Assembly (NCBI GenBank): GCA_029213025.1
Contig: JARGOZ010000015.1
Coordinates: 1-64,000, forward strand
Reading direction: 5' to 3'
DNA length: 64,000 bases
Origin: Verrucomicrobiales bacterium
GTDB taxonomy: Bacteria; Verrucomicrobiota; Verrucomicrobiia; Verrucomicrobiales; DEV007
How positions within the stretch are numbered: the first letter of the stretch is position 1; each line of letters starts with the position of its first letter. The translations under genes were made by a program, and so were the position numbers. Under the pieces are notes generated by a model. The model made no database searches. It had not been told where the DNA came from and was given only the letters and a program-made list of their open reading frames with translations. Positions 63,453 through 64,000 of the stretch are shown here, piece after piece.

Positions 63453-63487
63453 AACAGGGTACAGTCCCGGACCTAACAGGGTACAAT
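63453..63487 (+). repeat. 22-bp-period repeat array, two copies
   Basis: AACAGGGTACAGT at 63453-63465 and AACAGGGTACAAT at 63475-63487 are 22 bp apart, with spacer CCCGGACCT. The array follows the stop codon of the YmdB-type gene by 4 bp and precedes the stop of the convergent amidase (63514). Confidence 0.9.
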
Positions 63488-63513
63488 CCACCTGCAGGAC
63501 TCGTAGGGGCCGC

Positions 63514-64000
63514 CTACTTTTTGCCGACAGCGCTTTTGAACTTCACTACCGCATTGGCGATTGATTCCGCCGTGCGCTGGCGATAAGCGGGATCGTGAAT
63601 TTTGGCGGCTTCGGTGGGATTTGTCAAAAAGCCACCTTCATACAGAATAGCAGGCTTGTTGATGCCGCGAAGAACATTGAATCTGGCCCGTTTTATGCCG
63701 CGATCTGTCGGTTTCAAATCATGGATCACGTGGGCATGGACCGCTGTGGCGAGAGCGATGTTTTCCGCATCCCGGATATTTCCGCTCAAGGAAGAGGACC
63801 AGCCGGCCCGGTTCGCTTCATTGGTGGACGCGGTTCCCTGCGGAGCCAGCGCGTAGGTTTCCACGCCCGTGGCGGTTCGCCCGGCCGTCGAGTTGTGGTG
63901 GATGCTGATAAAAATGGCCCGCTTTTGTGCGTTGGCGATGGCAACCCGATGGCCCAGTTCGATAAACCGGTCATCCGAGCGGGTCATCACGATTCGGAAC
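63514..64000 (-). CDS. N-acetylmuramoyl-L-alanine amidase, 5' end outside the window
   Basis: The visible 162 codons are the C-terminal part of an Amidase_3 domain. They contain VMTRSDDRFIELGHR (family pattern of strand followed by T-R-x-x-D), IFISIHHNSTA with the third zinc His, and PAILYEGGFLTNPTEA with the catalytic Glu (EGGF). The frame runs without a stop to position 64000, so the N-terminal metal motif lies beyond the window. It is on the same strand as the other amidase, with the phosphodiesterase gene between. Confidence 0.88.
   Translation of the reverse strand, partial: FRIVMTRSDDRFIELGHRVAIANAQKRAIFISIHHNSTAGRTATGVETYALAPQGTASTNEANRAGWSSSLSGNIRDAENIALATAVHAHVIHDLKPTDRGIKRARFNVLRGINKPAILYEGGFLTNPTEAAKIHDPAYRQRTAESIANAVVKFKSAVGKK

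Overview
The window is about 54% GC by eye, almost fully coding, and looks like chromosomal DNA of a verrucomicrobium or a close PVC-group relative. The markers are a paired DUF1592/DUF1552 cytochrome system, several Tat-exported sugar isomerase-like and Gfo/Idh/MocA proteins, a sulfatase fused to DUF1080, a SUMF1-domain protein, a DUF6498 membrane protein and an imuA-imuB mutagenesis cassette. LpxB shows a Gram-negative envelope. No rRNA, tRNA, CRISPR array, phage or intact insertion sequence was seen.

Layout. 1-674 is non-coding and packed with short palindromes. 675-12.5 kb holds Tat-exported TIM-barrel and oxidoreductase proteins, a homocysteine methyltransferase, a flavoprotein, YggS, a Na/Pi symporter and SufS. 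12.5-16.3 kb is the DUF1592-DUF1552 pair. 16.5-22.1 kb has a 64-aa protein with its own promoter-like element and terminator, lpxB, a degenerate M28 peptidase, a papain-fold-like exported protein and a LemA-DUF3137 operon. 22.2-27 kb has an orphan LsrF thiolase divergent from an AraC regulator and two unknown envelope proteins. 27-34.3 kb is a DNA-repair block: imuA, imuB, mutS and convergent recQ. 34.3-39.6 kb has a eukaryotic-type HisA, a SUMF1-domain protein, GNAT-HAD-GNAT genes and two unknowns. 39.6-51.4 kb has an M50 protease, a squalene/phytoene synthase, AroG, a fused spermidine-synthase-like protein, MoaC, a PHP protein, an EamA transporter, a ferritin-like protein and a membrane-tethered receiver protein. 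51.4-64 kb has a PQQ-like propeller, the sulfatase, an M48 lipoprotein, MetH, an ArsJ-type exporter and two amidases flanking a YmdB-type phosphodiesterase.

The most striking signal is a dispersed repeat family. A 13-bp core (AACAGGGTACAGT or its complement) occurs at six loci as arrays of 2-4 copies, and consecutive same-strand copies are always exactly 22 bp apart. Most arrays abut a stop codon. One array of four sits in frame inside imuB, where three 22-bp periods equal 22 codons, and one copy supplies the last codons and stop of the ArsJ-like gene. Array orientation is not tied to transcription, which points to a DNA-level element. I found no transposase or other encoded partner for it here.

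Functions are inferred from recognised family motifs. No database search was possible.
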